Shown here in pieces: positions 36,739 to 49,319 of a stretch of 64,000 nt of DNA. The notes beneath the pieces are model-generated. The model was not told where the DNA came from, did no database searches, and was given only the letters and a program-made list of their open reading frames with translations. The translations under genes were made by a program, and so were the position numbers. The DNA is taken from the NCBI GenBank assembly GCA_030141605.1, contig JAQGDQ010000305.1:124001-188000 (forward strand), read 5' to 3'. This stretch comes from Tubiluchus corallicola (lineage: Eukaryota; Priapulida; Priapulimorpha; Priapulimorphida; Tubiluchidae). Each line of letters starts with the position of its first letter. Positions within the stretch are counted from its first letter, which is position 1.

Positions 36739-37628
36739 CGTTACAAATAGTTACTTATCGATACAGATGCGTCACATCTGTGTTCAGTAATTGTAATGCT
36801 CAATCCTTTCAATTCATATAATAATAACCAATACTAATAAAAGGAAAATGTTACATTCGTGGTGCAGAAGAAAGGATAGACTGTGTGGCTTGTGGATTAA
36901 GCTACACCATGAAAAAGTGTACACTACACTTACAAAATAGCCCCAACCCATTGTTATACAATTAAATTAGCATCCTGGGTATTTCTGATGATGGCGTAAG
37001 AATAAAGCGTATTGTAATTAGGCATTATGTGGGCGTCTGTCCTCTTTTGCATCATTAAGCTGCGGGTTCCCCCAGAACAGGCAATTAAATTGTGGTTTAC
37101 TGACGCATAGATTATGACGCATAGCTAAATTAGTTGTCTTTTTGGCAAATATGGCATAGTTAAATTGGCCCATTTTTTATTGATGATTATGAATTTGCCC
37201 TTAAGCGTTTGTTTGAGGAAATCATTTCAGTTGTAATAACTGTTCGTCTTTTGAACACATTTTCTGCGACATACACAGTGTCATAAATTTATACTTAACA
37301 ACAGGGGGGCTATATATTAAAACTTTCGTTAACGCGTCCCTAGCTGGCGTATACGAATAGCTTTTTCTAAAGCAATTCCTGAAGGACATTATTACAACCA
37401 ACGTTAACTGTTGAAAAAAAACATGTTTATGATATTTATGGGCTCGCTAAACAGTTCCTGGTTGAACACCATTCCGCTCTGTATTTTAGCACAATTACCC
37501 ACATTTTATGTTAGAACTCGTGGGTGGACGTAGTTATACTCTTGCTTTTTATATGTCTCAAAAATTATGAACAAAATCGAGCCATATTTGGCTGAGAGAA
37601 TGTTTGGGCTTTTAACATGTGTTCCACC

Positions 37629-37915
37629 CTGATTTACTGCACGTTAGGTCTATGATCTGTTACCCTAATTTACTGGTTTAGGTCTATGAATACTTGCTCT
37701 GATTTACTAGTTTTAGTCTTACTAAGTTCCCTGACTCACTACTTTAGGTCTATTATAGTTAGTTACACTAAGTCTATGGTTAATTACCCTGATTTACAAG
37801 TTATTCTGATCTAAAATAACATCCTATATTAATTTTATTGTTAATTAACCTGATTTACTAGTCTGAGTCTATGGTTAGTTACATTCATTTTCTAATTTAG
37901 GTATACGGCTAATTA
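37629..37915. repeat. Minisatellite with unit of about 35-45 bp
   Basis: About seven degenerate copies built from CCTGATTTACTAG, TTTAGGTCTATG and GTTAGTTAC or GTTAATTACC. It lies to the left of the ZP exons. Confidence 0.75.
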
Positions 37916-38328
37916 TATAGCATTATTATTTGTATAAGAATATTTACTCACTTTTTAGCCGATTTGCTAGCAAGCTTTTGCGAGCACGTTTCTGGCAAAC
38001 GCCATGTCTATGAAAAAATAATAAATAAATAAATAAAAATGTTGATTAGATGATTATGTTCTCGTCAGTTTATTGTTTTTCCAGATTATTTTTGCCAAGC
38101 AAAATGGAACGCAATTTATTGCGATTTTTTAAACATATTTTGACCGAATTAACATTAAAAACACATCACGCATTTCTTCCATTATTTAATTTTTTTAACA
38201 AATGTGCGTACATATCGGTATAATTAAGATGTCTTAGCTATTTTGTCACAGTCACATACAAACGATGTACACAAAAAATTCTGAAAAACATAGTAATTAT
38301 ATAAATTTTCGATAAGCAACTGACGTAC

Positions 38329-39600
38329 ATATATCGTCCTAACTGTTGATTCTGCTGAAGGTACTTTTTTGGGTGCCTGCATCGTACAACAAATTTCTGT
38401 GGTTTGCCAATACTTTCTACTGAAATGACATTTTCAAAAGATTCTAGACCCTGAAAAATTATAAGCTTTTTATTAGGCCTAATTACAAATAATACACAAA
38501 TGTAGCACGAAACTCTGACAGTTTTCAAAAACTTTGTTTTTGTGACGTCATTGTTATGTAAGTCATATTTTTCAGGTAATGGTGGTTATAAACATGGTAG
38601 ATGTAAGGCATCGGATGATAGTAGTTATAAAGTATAATTTTAGATGATTATAAAGCACACTTTTCAAAAGATTCAAGTTACAGGACATACTTTTACCATT
38701 AACTTATGGGTCAAATTTTCAATTCTTATTCCATGACAACACTTCTTGAACCGTAATGATACATTTAACTGCTGTTTCCTGCATTATGTACATGCCTAGG
38801 TCTTTTGGTATTCTTTAATTATTACAGGTCAATCTGCTTTGCTGAAGGATTTCACACAATATTATGAGATGTAGGTGTTGTTAGCCAATTAAAAACTTTC
38901 AGTAGACGACTCTGGTGATCTTTAGACTTTTTTATATAACTTGCTATATTGAAGACATAAGACCTGATCAATAAATTACATATTTATTCATAGGAGGAAT
39001 GAGACTGTGGTTCAATCTTTTATTTTACCTTTTGAATTCTGAACTTTATAAAATTATTGTGTTTTAGCATACAATAAGTATTTTCATTTTTACTTATCCT
39101 AATAGTGAACTACGTAACTTATGCTGTTGGTTTTAGATTATGAATTTATTTGCTCTGATGGTTTCTTAATGCTCCGTGCCTGTGTGGCTTTCGCTTTCGT
39201 AAATAAAATCCTAAAAAATCTAAAGGAAACGATTCCAAAGAATTGTCAAGGCATCGCACATCATTTACACCACATATAGCGATACCGGACTCAGAACCTG
39301 GCCAAAGTTCGAGTTTTCTGGATTCGAACTTAGACGAAAACTTGTAACAATTAATCAGTGAACTTACTTTGTGGTATGACATTGTTGTTCCGCAACCGTA
39401 ATACGGTATGACCATATTTAGAAACTTTCGACCAGTCCCGTATACAGAACAACGCGGGTCATCTTCATTTGCAGTACTTCCGTGTCCGGTTAGCCTGTTC
39501 AAAGTTAGAGCGTCCGTGCGAACTGTTCCACGGAAATTGCCGTCGAATTTCAATGTCACTTGAATTTGACCGCAGTACATATAACACTTGGCTTCCAGAT
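38329..39600 (-). CDS. ZP-domain protein, ZP-N exon copy A and following exon
   Basis: Exon 39600-39368 (233 bases) starts with two bases of a split codon and ends on a full codon; exon 38450-38329 follows in phase 0. The first encodes KCYMYCGQIQVTLKFDGNF, then RGTVRTDA, a Cys, and YGTGRKFLNMVIPYYGCGT: the ZP-N pattern of Cys, beta strand, F-x-G-x-V, Cys, and CGT at the end. The second reads GLESFENVISVESIGKPQKF then VVRCRH, like the strand before the last ZP-N cysteine. ZP domains make proteins of extracellular matrix, egg coat or cuticle polymerise. Splice sites are good (CTTCAG acceptor, GTAAGT donor); the donor at 38328 (GTACGT) is less certain. ZP-C and the membrane anchor were not found to the left. 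The nearest homolog is copy B at 57213-57442. Confidence 0.7.
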
Positions 39601-39671
39601 CTGAAGATTATAAAATTAAACAATGATCGTTTGTGTATTTTATTTAAATTGAATTCGAATTGAACAGAATC

Positions 39672-39955
39672 GAATTAAAGCGAGTTTTCATCTGGGGTCA
39701 CGGAGTGCTCAAAGCATAGTAAAGAGAATGTTAAGATGGATAGAACATGTTATACGACTTCCAGACGACAGTCCATTAAAATTAGCTTTCAAAAAAGCAC
39801 AGCAGAAAGAAAAGAAACCGCAAGAGGACAGCTGTCGACTTACATCAATTTTATCCAAAAAATCTTATTAACATACCATTAGATATCAAAAATACAGAGA
39901 CATGGAAGGTTGCGGGTGACAGGGCAGCGTAGTCTAAAGTGATTGAAGGGTCATG
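39672..39955 (+). pseudogene. LINE reverse-transcriptase C-terminal fragment
   Basis: The plus strand reads MLRWIEHVIRLPDDSPLKLA followed by a lysine-rich stretch. This fits the W-x-GH-x-x-R-x-P-D-D motif at the C-terminal end of many non-LTR retrotransposon proteins. After that the frame is broken by shifts and stops (a W-K-V-A-G-D-R segment remains). It is only the 3' end and lies just upstream of ZP exon A in the opposite orientation. Confidence 0.55.
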
Positions 39956-40454
39956 TCAGACTACGTGTGACTCCTGAGATGATACGAGCAAGAGTTTGCT
40001 AAATATAGGGCGTTTCAGAAACTCTCACTAATTTTCTGTTTTCTTCTAAATTAATCGACCAACGGCATTCATCTTGCGATAAAGTCTGAAGTCTGTGGCG
40101 CTTACCAGACATGTTGAATTGCGTTTGCGTTATTGCGTATCCAGGTTGTCTATATCTATCGGGCAAATAGCAAGCGCAATTACAGATTCAGGTAAACGCC
40201 TCTAAATTCAATAATTGAGAACTTTTTTGAATCTACATGTGAAGTTTTGCGGCACCGTTTTCGTCTACCAACGTGGAAACTAGTGCACAGGTGAAAAATT
40301 TTTGCAATTGATGCGCAAAAATTTTCATTACTTTTGACTGAGCAACTAAATTCTCATTTCAAATTTCTCAAGAATTAGAATAATTGCTGCTTCAACAATT
40401 TTTGAAAATATAAAATAACTAAAATTCAAACACTAACATGCTTAGATTCAGCAC

Positions 40455-41335
40455 TTTTTACTTGCTACTTTCATGTAAAGTTAACGAAATACAGAGTTAT
40501 GGAAAACGTGTGGGCATAAAGATTTTGAAAACATATTAGTGGGGGAATGTAAAACTAGTGAATGAAACCCCAAGAATATACACGTACGTAGGGCTGATCC
40601 ATTTAACAGGTGTTTTTTGAGGAGCATGTTGGGAAAGTTACGGTATTTTTAAACGTCCGACGTCTGGCACATGCATTTAGTATAAATTTTAATTTCGTCT
40701 TTGTGACCGACAAGCTATGATTAATCACTTTTCTCGCCTCCTAACTTTTGAGATGCTTTTGAATAATGCATTTCAGTGTTTTTATGTTTATCTTGTGATT
40801 TATAGAATATTCCCATTTGAATTTACTTAATTTTAACTACTGCTATTATTAATTTTACAGTCATAACATTGAAACTCGTTCCACCTCTTCAACTTTATTG
40901 ACTTCTCTTGGCTGTTATTGATTGTCTGCTATGAGAATTTCTTTATTTTTAGATCCGCATAGAAGTGCCGGATCCCTAAAGCTTGGATAAGATGTTGTTG
41001 TTGTTTTGGTGGTTATATTGTTGTTGCCACATGTATCTTTGAAAGTTGTCACAGGCGACAATTTTCATCGCAGGAGGCTGGAATTTTGCATTAAACTACC
41101 ACGGAGCAGTGCGCAGGCCGTAACAGACTCCGATTTTTCACTTTCCCAATAAGGCCCTCAAAAATACCCATTAAATAGAGCTGCCCTACGGGTGTGTACA
41201 TTCTTGGGGTTTCTTTTATTCTAATGCATAAATTTATAAGCTCCAGTAATGTGCATTCAAAGTTTTTGCGCGTGAATGCCTCCCATAACTTTCTGGAAAC
41301 CGTTAACTTTACAGGAAAGGAGCAAGTAGGACGTG
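40455..41335. mobile_element. Large inverted-repeat (foldback) element
   Basis: Left arm about 40455-40640 and right arm about 41130-41335 are inverted copies: GAAACCCCAAGAAT, GTAGGGC and TTGGGAAAG occur on the plus strand on the left and as complements on the right. The outer parts share ACTTGCT and TGTAAAGTTAACG. The AGTGCCGGATCC phrase near 40967 and 41332 also repeats. The ORF 41091-41345 lies in the right arm and is not credible as a gene. Confidence 0.65.
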
Positions 41336-41946
41336 CCGGATCCAAGTATATTAGTGTCTGAATTATGGTTAATTTATGAACTGCTAGAATTTATCTTTAC
41401 AAACTAGTTTCTGGTTAGTTTGCCATTTTTAAACCCACAACGTGTTCCACTTTTTGCTACTAGTGAAAATTATGACTTAATAGCTTTTCTATATTGTATA
41501 TTTTACGATTTGACAGAAGTTTAAGAAAAAAACTTGACTATTTTCGTATACTTGTTAAATGCTAAATATTTAAATGTGGGACTTGCTCCATTTTTGCCTT
41601 ATCCAGTCACAGTTAATAAACTTTTTACATTTTTAGTTCTGTTATTTTGTATATCCGAGCGTCAAGGTTTGCAAGGATTAGTAAATAATTAATGCTGTTG
41701 GTAACGTATCCGTTCAAATAAACATACATAAATTACTGACATATTCATTAACTAAATTAAAGCAACTCTAATTAATTAAGTAATAGAGGAATTACTACAA
41801 GTATTTTGTTTTGAAACCAGGACATCCTAACTAATTATTCCAGCAAATTCCAACTGAGGAGTCGAAAAAAGAGTGACGGACTAAGTGAATGATTGAATCA
41901 GACGCTCGGGAATTATTTGTTAGTTAAACACAGTAAAATTATATAC

Positions 41947-42052
41947 GTTTAGCTTTGGCGACGTGTTGGTATCTGGGTTGTCTTGCATAGCTGTTTCCTT
42001 GACCTCTCTCGCTGAACCTGTCGAAACGTGAAGTAAAGCGTCTATTGCCCAT
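41947..42052 (-). CDS. Candidate exon upstream of ZP exon A
   Basis: There is a strong acceptor (TTCCTCTTTTGTTATAG then TTTTCAG) followed by an open frame MGNRRFTSRFDRFSERGQGN, rich in Arg, Ser and Gln like the pre-ZP exons of copy B. The proposed donor (AAAC then GTATAT) leaves one base, which the ZP exon at 39600 needs. Another frame is also open, so reading frame and membership are uncertain. Confidence 0.35.
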
Positions 42053-42679
42053 CTGAAAACTATAACAAAAGAGGAATATCAGCTTTATCGACCATTTCTT
42101 CCTTTACATTCTTTTGCATACTTCGGCAAAATCTTGCAAGCAGGAGCCTAGCATACAATGGCATGGTTAAGGCTTTACTTAGTGTTGACGTTTGTAGCAA
42201 GACGGTGTGGCTTGTTAACAAGACTAGCCTCTCCCCTCTACCAGGTAAACGGCCTAAGTCAGTATGGCGAATGGCGAATATTGAATCCAGGTGATCACGA
42301 ACCATTCATTGACCAGTCTTGGCGTTGTTTTACGAAGCACACGTTATGAACATCCGCCTATTCCACTAATGATATCTCATAACTGAAGATAAAATTTGCA
42401 AATTTTATCTGCCAAACCCAATGATGTTCAGTTGTAGGCCTAAGCAGTTAGTTGAAGCTTCAGACACACATGTGAGAAGGTTTATATTTGTTTCCCGTTT
42501 CTGTTTTTATTTACTCTTGCTAGTAACAAAAAAGTAAAATGACCAGAAGCCAAGGGATAACCACAGTAATTAAGATCAGAACTCATAGTCGAAAGGCGAC
42601 ACCTGGTAAGCTAACATCATTGTGCTTATTCCGAGGCATCTCTGCCGAACACGCCAGAAATGATAGTACCTATTTAGGT

Positions 42680-43020
42680 AATCATATAATTCAAGAAGAT
42701 GTGTGAAAAGGTTTAATTACTTGAGTGGATGTCAGCTCGTTGATTGGTACGTCCATCACAGTGACCACTGAGCATTGCTACAGCACTGTGAATAGACCAG
42801 ACGGTATGATGTAGTTTTAACGCGTTCCCTTTCCACCTGGGAGTTCTTGAGATCGATGCTGCGGCTGGTTCATACCGAAGCCTTCAGAAATGGTACCGTT
42901 TTGCCCTGCCTGGCGCGTCGTATTTAGAGTAAAAGTGGCGTAATAATAGTATCTGGTGTATAAGCGTAGTTCTGATAAAAGCCTCGTGGCAGGCTTGTGT
43001 TATCTGTTGAATTTAAAGGC
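42680..43020 (-). other. GC-richer stretch with two overlapping open frames
   Basis: The minus strand holds two long open frames (one containing GQNGTISEGFGMNQPQHRSQ, the other ALKLHHTVWSIHSAVAMLSG). Neither matches a family I know. It could be a decayed element or exons of the ZP unit; splice phases do not join convincingly to the 42052 exon. Confidence 0.2.
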
Positions 43021-43065
43021 TACTTAAGATCAAGGTTATCATCATTATTACAACAGTTAAATGGC

Positions 43066-43150
43066 CACTGTGCCCCCGAAGTTAAGCAATGCCAGATGTG
43101 GTCAGAAAGTGGATGGATTAGGGGGTTTCACTCGCCATACTGTTTCTAGT
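43066..43150 (+). mobile_element. 5S rRNA-derived SINE, second copy
   Basis: CCCCGAAGTTAAGCAATGCC, then GTGGTCAGAAAGTGGATGGA, follow the 3' half of 5S rRNA. The tail shares CCATACTG with the copy near 8108. Confidence 0.65.
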
Positions 43151-43914
43151 TGCTACTTGTTTAGTGACCCACCTTACAAGATGGCGTTGCTTAATTCACA
43201 TTCCTGACCTACCACAATCAACTACATTAAGGATATCGAATACGTGGTTTACAAATTAATTATATTTAAATTTAAAAATGATTTGTGCAAAATATCTAAT
43301 GAAAGTCATTAATCAAATTTCGTATGAGTTGTAAGAAATTTCTTACTGTTGAAATAACACGTTCGTCAGATAATGCTTGACCAACTTTCTGTTAGCGCCA
43401 ATCTGTTTATACCAACATTTAGGTCAACAGAAATTACTCAACTCAATTGCAATATACATTTTTGACTGTCAGCTGGTGTTACGACCTCCACGCCCATTTA
43501 AGGTTTGTTCATACAAGGAAAGTTCATGTAGCTAGCTAGCGCAAGTCTGTCGCCGCCTGAGGCACTTTTTAATATTATACGTGCCATGTATAAACATTCC
43601 TCATGTATCAAAATGGAGGCGTATGACTGGACAATGCAGATAATTTTATTTGCTTCTTATTAAACATTAAGCATAATGAAATGTCTTTACTGCGACTATA
43701 TGAGGCATAATAGCACAATTCTTTGGAGTTAAAAGCTAAAAAGTTTTAAAGTTCTTAATCTTAAAATTCTCTGGCCTCAGTGATGATTCCTACGTATTTA
43801 TTCTTTCCTGGAAAAGTATTTTAAGCATTTGGAAAAGACATTTCTTTAACGCTACTGACCAGCAGTACCCACAGCAATATGCATAAATTTTACCCTTCCA
43901 CTTAAGCCTTATTA

Positions 43915-44575
43915 AGGTTCATTATGTAACAAAAGGCGTTTTTATGTAACAATCATTATATAATATAAATGATGCATTATGTAACAAACAAATGGGAGTT
44001 GATCGTGGTCTGTGGATAGGCTCTGTCATGGTATGGGTTTGCTCCGACTATTGGGCTGGGTCAGTTCCTTTCTGTTCGTCTCCTGCTTAGCCTGGTCTGG
44101 CTTGTGACACCGGTCTTCCTGGCGTCTGCCTGAAGTCTGGTTTGTTTGATCCGTAGCTGGGGTCTAGTCTTCTTTGGCGGCTCAGTCTGAAATCTGGTCT
44201 CCAGTGATCAGGTCTATCTAGGGTTGGTCTTCAGAGGTCGATAGACAAACATGACCATTGACAGATCGTACTCCATGCAGACCAGCCAGATCAGACTTCT
44301 GAAGATCAGATTCCAAACAGTCTAGCCAAAGCCCAGACTTGCATAATCAATGAGACCTCAGACAGACCAGATTTTGAACAGAGTTGCAGTAGACCTAGCC
44401 AGACCTAGCTGCAGCCAGCCCAGGACTAGAACAGAAAGAAACTGACTCAGTCCACTAATTAGAGCAAACCAGGCCGTGACGAAGCTTCCACAGGCCACCG
44501 GCAACCTCTACATAATGCGTCATTTTTGTTACATAATGACGAATCTTGTGATTTACTGCGTTGTTACGTAAAATA
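43915..44575. mobile_element. Foldback element with TATGTAACAAA ends and GTCTGGT-rich arms
   Basis: The left half is rich in GGTCTGG and the right half in CCAGACC. TTTGCTCC, GGGTCAGTTCCTTTCTGTTC (left) and GAACAGAAAGAAACTGACTC, AGAGCAAACCA (right) are inverted matches. CATTATGTAACAAA at 43973 is mirrored by TTTGTTACATAATG near 44527, so the arms reach beyond 200 bases each. There is no ORF. It is a non-autonomous palindromic transposon of unidentified family. Confidence 0.75.
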
Positions 44576-44729
44576 CAAATGTATAGCGTTTTATGCAAAT
44601 AATAACAGACCCCAATATTTTTATCCGCGACTGCTAGCGTCGCTTATCTAGAAGAACTGCCGTCACTGACTTTTCAACATTCATTATGTTAGGCATCTAG
44701 TTTTTCACTTTTTAATTCATGTTAACTTG

Positions 44730-45480
44730 CGAAACTTGCGGGGTGGATGCCTAGGGTAAAGGCCTTGACAGTGGTGAAAGTTGAAAGTTGGGTGAAATGT
44801 GATCTCGGTTAAATGGACACTGAACTTTGGTCAGGTTTTTGATTGATGTTCAACTCCCGCAAGGACTTTGAGTTAAATTAAATATTTTTTCACGAGTATT
44901 ATAGGGCAGGCGTGTATCTGGACTTTTAAAAAGTTAGGATTCTTTAACTAAGAGCCCGAGATGGTCCACAAAATGCGTAACATTGGGTAACTCTAAAACT
45001 ACAGTTACTAAAGTCACGAAAATCACAGGGATGAGCGGTAGGGTAGAGGCTGAGCCAACAGCATGGTTTAAAAAGGTGGGATAGTTAAAGGGCCCGAGAT
45101 AATAACCAAAATATGAAAATTAGGGCATCCAATTTAAATTCATGTTAACGTCCAAAAGCAGAGGGCTGGAGTAACGAAACTTTCAGGGTAGGTACCTGGC
45201 GTAGGGGTATTGAAAGTGGTGCAGTGAACGTTGAGCAAGATTAAGGACACTGGACATCCCTCGGTTTTTCGATTTCCGTTAAACCCCTCTAGGGCGTAGA
45301 GTTCATATTTATTTACGTGTTGTGAGATGGTACGTGGAGTTTTAACAAAGTTGTGATTTTCAAGGGCCCGAAATAAGATCCAAAATCCATAACAATGAAT
45401 AGCGCTAAACTAATTAGAATCACGAAACTTATAGGGTAGACATCTGGAGCACGGATCACGGACAAGTGGTGACGTGTGAC
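44730..45480. repeat. Degenerate satellite-like tandem repeat (units of about 150-280 bp)
   Basis: Unit starts CGAAACTTGCGGGGTGG (44737), CGAAAATCACAGGGATG (45019), CGAAACTTTCAGGGTAGG (45175) and CGAAACTTATAGGGTAG (45424) recur. Inside units are AAGAGCCCGAGATGG, AAGGGCCCGAGATAAT or AAGGGCCCGAAATAAG, followed by CCAAAAT. Copies have diverged strongly and unit length varies. Confidence 0.65.
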
Positions 45481-46068
45481 AATCACACTCGACTATGTAT
45501 GCTCAGGTGTAAATACGATCATGGCGTCACGCTGGCAGATTTGAATCTGACGCTTGCGCTGGCATAAACTCAACTAACGTAGTGCACTGAGGCAATTCAT
45601 CTTCTAACTTAAATGATGCTAGTGATTTAAGTCGTAAACGTAACGACTTTATATTTGAAGCTAATAATGTAATTAGCAATTTTTTGTTTTCTCAACAGTA
45701 GCATGAAAACAAAGGTATTTATGACCTATTGCCATGCATTTTAAGATAGCCTGGAAACTTCATAATAAAACATTAGTAGTTTTAACATAGCCTGGAATGT
45801 ATCCATCTGTAAACTATAGAACGCACAGGTTCGTTTTACCACACATCAGAAAATTTCTTGCCCAAGTAACCATTTTTAAAAGCTTTCCGTTAAATTTTAT
45901 GTAACTTGCATGAAGAGTGACAACACATTAATTAGTTATTTTGCTAGGCAAGCCGAATTTTTAACAAGATTATGTCATTCGTTATAATCTACAGTTTCTT
46001 AACTTGTGTGCCGTACTTTTATAGTACTAATATCTGTATAGTGATTTTTTCCACTTGACCTTATTTGT

Positions 46069-46142
<74 letters not shown>

Positions 46143-46192
46143 GTGTGTGTGTGTGTGTGCGTGTGCGTGTGCGTGTGCGTGTGCGTGTGCGT
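46069..46192. repeat. (GT)n microsatellite, about 120 bp
   Basis: Nearly pure GT run with a few GC interruptions near the 3' end. The Cys-Val ORF across it is an artefact. Confidence 0.97.
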
Positions 46193-47879
46193 AGATTTTG
46201 TAATCCAATCCTGTAAATTTTTTTCTGTGAAATCTTGTATTTTTATACTGTACTGTTCGAATTTAATGGTATAATTAACACGAAAATGGCTTTTACTAAA
46301 GGTTTAGTATATCTTTTTATTGTTATTATATAAACAACTATTTTGTTTATTACAAAGAAGACATTTTTGCTAAATTGTCAAGGGTAACTGATATACTTCA
46401 ATCTTTATTTCTCCTAAGAACTGAAAAATAGCCAAAAAATTTACAATTTCTTATAAAAAAAACTTTTTAGCGTTCCTAACCTGTTCACCCTGCATTACAC
46501 ATGTACGTTCAATGTGAGCAGGTGTGGCTTAAAAGTGGATAAAACATATAGCATCCAAGTCATTGATCAGTTCCAATGACAAAAATCAGTTATGCCAGTA
46601 TCTGCAGTTTGGCCCTTAGTTCACGAAACCAGAACAAGCATTTTTGTAATAAATAAATAAATTACTCTTTTAAGTCGTGTCTCCGAAACTTGAATGTAAC
46701 TTATATAACTTATAATATAAAGTCATCTCATGAACATAAATTTCATAAATTTTGTTACATTTTTTGTGCCCTACCCTTACGTTCACCTGTTTTAGACGTC
46801 CAGATTCACAATCATTAAACACATTCATTGTTTTCAGTTCTTCAGAAAATCACTAATGCTGAAATTTTCTTCACTATTTTTATCGTACTGCAAGTCACGT
46901 TAAATTCTCTGTTACGTTCGGTTTTTGAAACCTTTACGAATTTGGAATGAAATTTTTTAGTAGAAGTAGTTGTATTTTTTCTTCGAAAAAACTTAACTAT
47001 AAACACGCCGGGCAAACAAGAAAATGAATGGACGTTTTGAAACGATTTGTCGCTTATTCCAAAAAATGTGTCATTGCTATACTAACCTGTGACAAGAAAT
47101 AACAGTATTTAATCATTTCTTTCAATATTATGTGCGTGATATCAAGGTTTTATGTGAAATGTTAAATATTATTACTTGTCGATCTGAATGTTTGTCTTCA
47201 GTGAAAAAGGCCTATCGCCGCAGCAACTTGTTGCAAAAATAAAATTACAGATATTTTGACAAACGTCTGCAGAAAAACTGTTTTCCGATGTCCTGGGATA
47301 AAAGTTCAGCATGAAAATTGAAACTTTATTATGAATCTGAATTCTCCAACAAAAATCTTGCTTGGTGGTAAAAAGCTAATTTGAATTTTAGCTACTGATA
47401 AGGATATTTCAATTATATTTATTTATAGTTAAAAAAATACAAATAAAACGACTTAGACATGACCAGTTTAGAAGACGTATGTAAGCATTACGGTTTTAAA
47501 CAACCTAAGCTGTCCCGTCAAACTTTGTGATTATAATAATAAAGAGGGTCTATTAAGTAACAGTTTTAGTAAATATCATTTTGCCCTCGTACAATAGCAT
47601 CTGGCAACCTCCTGCTGTGCTTGTGCAGTTTATTGTACAGTTCTGAAGTCGGTATATTATATTCTTAATTATAGAACAACGTCAAATTTCAAATTTGAAA
47701 AAATAGAAACTAGAAAGCTAACTATCTTGGAACAGATAGCACGCCGTTTTCATTAATTTTCAAAGGGTTCAGTTTTCGTGACGTGTTTCGCACGTTTGAT
47801 CCATCGGCAACATTTCTTTTCGCAGTATATTTGGTATGTTAAAGTATATTATTCTCCTCGCTCGTTTAAATTGCTGTTT

Positions 47880-48000
47880 ATGAGGAAGCTTCAGAGGTTG
47901 TGGAGCAGTTGAGCCAGTTAAAGCGCCTGACTGGTCATTGTGAGATGGACACCCGCTGGTCCGCTGGTTGACTGACATTTCGCGATCCCGGTATTCTAAC
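47880..48000 (+). mobile_element. tRNA-like SINE fragment
   Basis: GAGCCAGTTAAAGCGCCTGA resembles an A-box region. TTCGCGATCCCGGTA about 70 bases on resembles a B box. It is diverged and the body was not traced further. Confidence 0.35.
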
Positions 48001-49095
48001 TTGGTTTTAAACTAAACTCAAAATTTTACCCTCCAGAATACCCTACAGAACATTTTATTGTCTAAAAATATTGCTTCTTTACCTAATCATTCATGTACTT
48101 TTTCTAATACGGCTTTTTTTATCCCTGATTATTGTTTCTATGGATAATCCTAGTTTTGTCACGAATGTTTTTGTTTTTTCCCCAATTTCAAATAAGTCTT
48201 TATTTCCTGAGATCACTGTTAGTGTAAATGGTGTATTTTCCTAATAAAAATTTAATAAAATTTATTATTACATTTACGAAACAGATATTGTTCTTGTTAT
48301 AAGGAATTTAATAATCTTTTTCAAAGTCATTTATGACGTTAGAATTGCGTCACTGCTACCATAAATCTACTGTAAAAATTTACTCTCTTGTTAAGTAACT
48401 AAAATAAAATCATCATCTTACCTTGGTATTATTAAAACTGATACTAAAATAATTAGAACCTGAAGACAAGATAATTTACTCAACAACAGCATTTTTTAAA
48501 GATTTCTTCCGGACACAACCTATGTGAAAGCGCTGCTATTACGGTCAGTGCAAAAACCAATAATTCCGCGAGAAAGTTTTTCGCATTTCCATAATCTAAA
48601 ATCACAAAGAAAATAGACAACCCATTTTATCCACTCCAAAACGCATTACCCAGAACATGTGGCCCAGATCTAAGCCAGATTTGAACACCATAAATAAAAA
48701 CTATTGCCATAAAAATTATTAACTATGGTGCTCATTTTATAATAAGACGTGAGGTGAATAAAAAATTACATTAAGCCATTGAAAATCATGGCGTCACTGA
48801 AAGGATTAGTCATCTGTTCTATTGGTACAGATGAACCTTGCACGACTATAAGCATAAGAATTATTTAGAGCCCTCAAGGAATTATTCGGATCAGTAGTAT
48901 GCGCATGTAGGTCAGTAAAAATTAATTAACTTTACAAATCAAATTAATGTTAAGTGTTAGGTTAATTGCTTATTACTTGTTATTCACTTTTATTTATATT
49001 ATTGTACATAAATTGTTTTTCTTTAGTAGATCTCGTATTATGTTACAAGAGCTGTTATAAATTAAGTCAAAAGTGCATTACTTGTAAAAATACTA

Positions 49096-49319
49096 AAGTG
49101 GCGTTTACCTGGCACCCGGAATGCGTAGCGTATGCGTTATGTGTTATCCACATGCGAAATAGCTGCACAATAAAAAAAATCAACATGAAATAGCTGCAGA
49201 AAAAATTGCACATAACTCAAATCTAATAAACGGGTGCATTGAAAACAATATAAACCTATTTTACCCATTCCGCTTCCGCATAACGCATACGCATTCCGCA
49301 TGCTAGGTAAACACCACTT
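49096..49319. mobile_element. Foldback MITE with AAGTGGCGTTTACCTGGCA ends
   Basis: The left arm 49096-49141 (AAGTGGCGTTTACCTGGCAC to GCGTATGCGTTATG) and right arm 49279-49319 (CATAACGCATACGCATTCCG to GGTAAACACCACTT) are inverted copies around about 137 bases. No target-site duplication is clear by eye. Confidence 0.8.

Noticed and set aside
41091-41345. 84-codon minus-strand ORF
   Set aside because: Lies in the right arm of the 40455-41335 inverted repeat and has no recognisable motif.
46065-46274. Cys-Val repeat ORF
   Set aside because: Pure artefact of the GT microsatellite.
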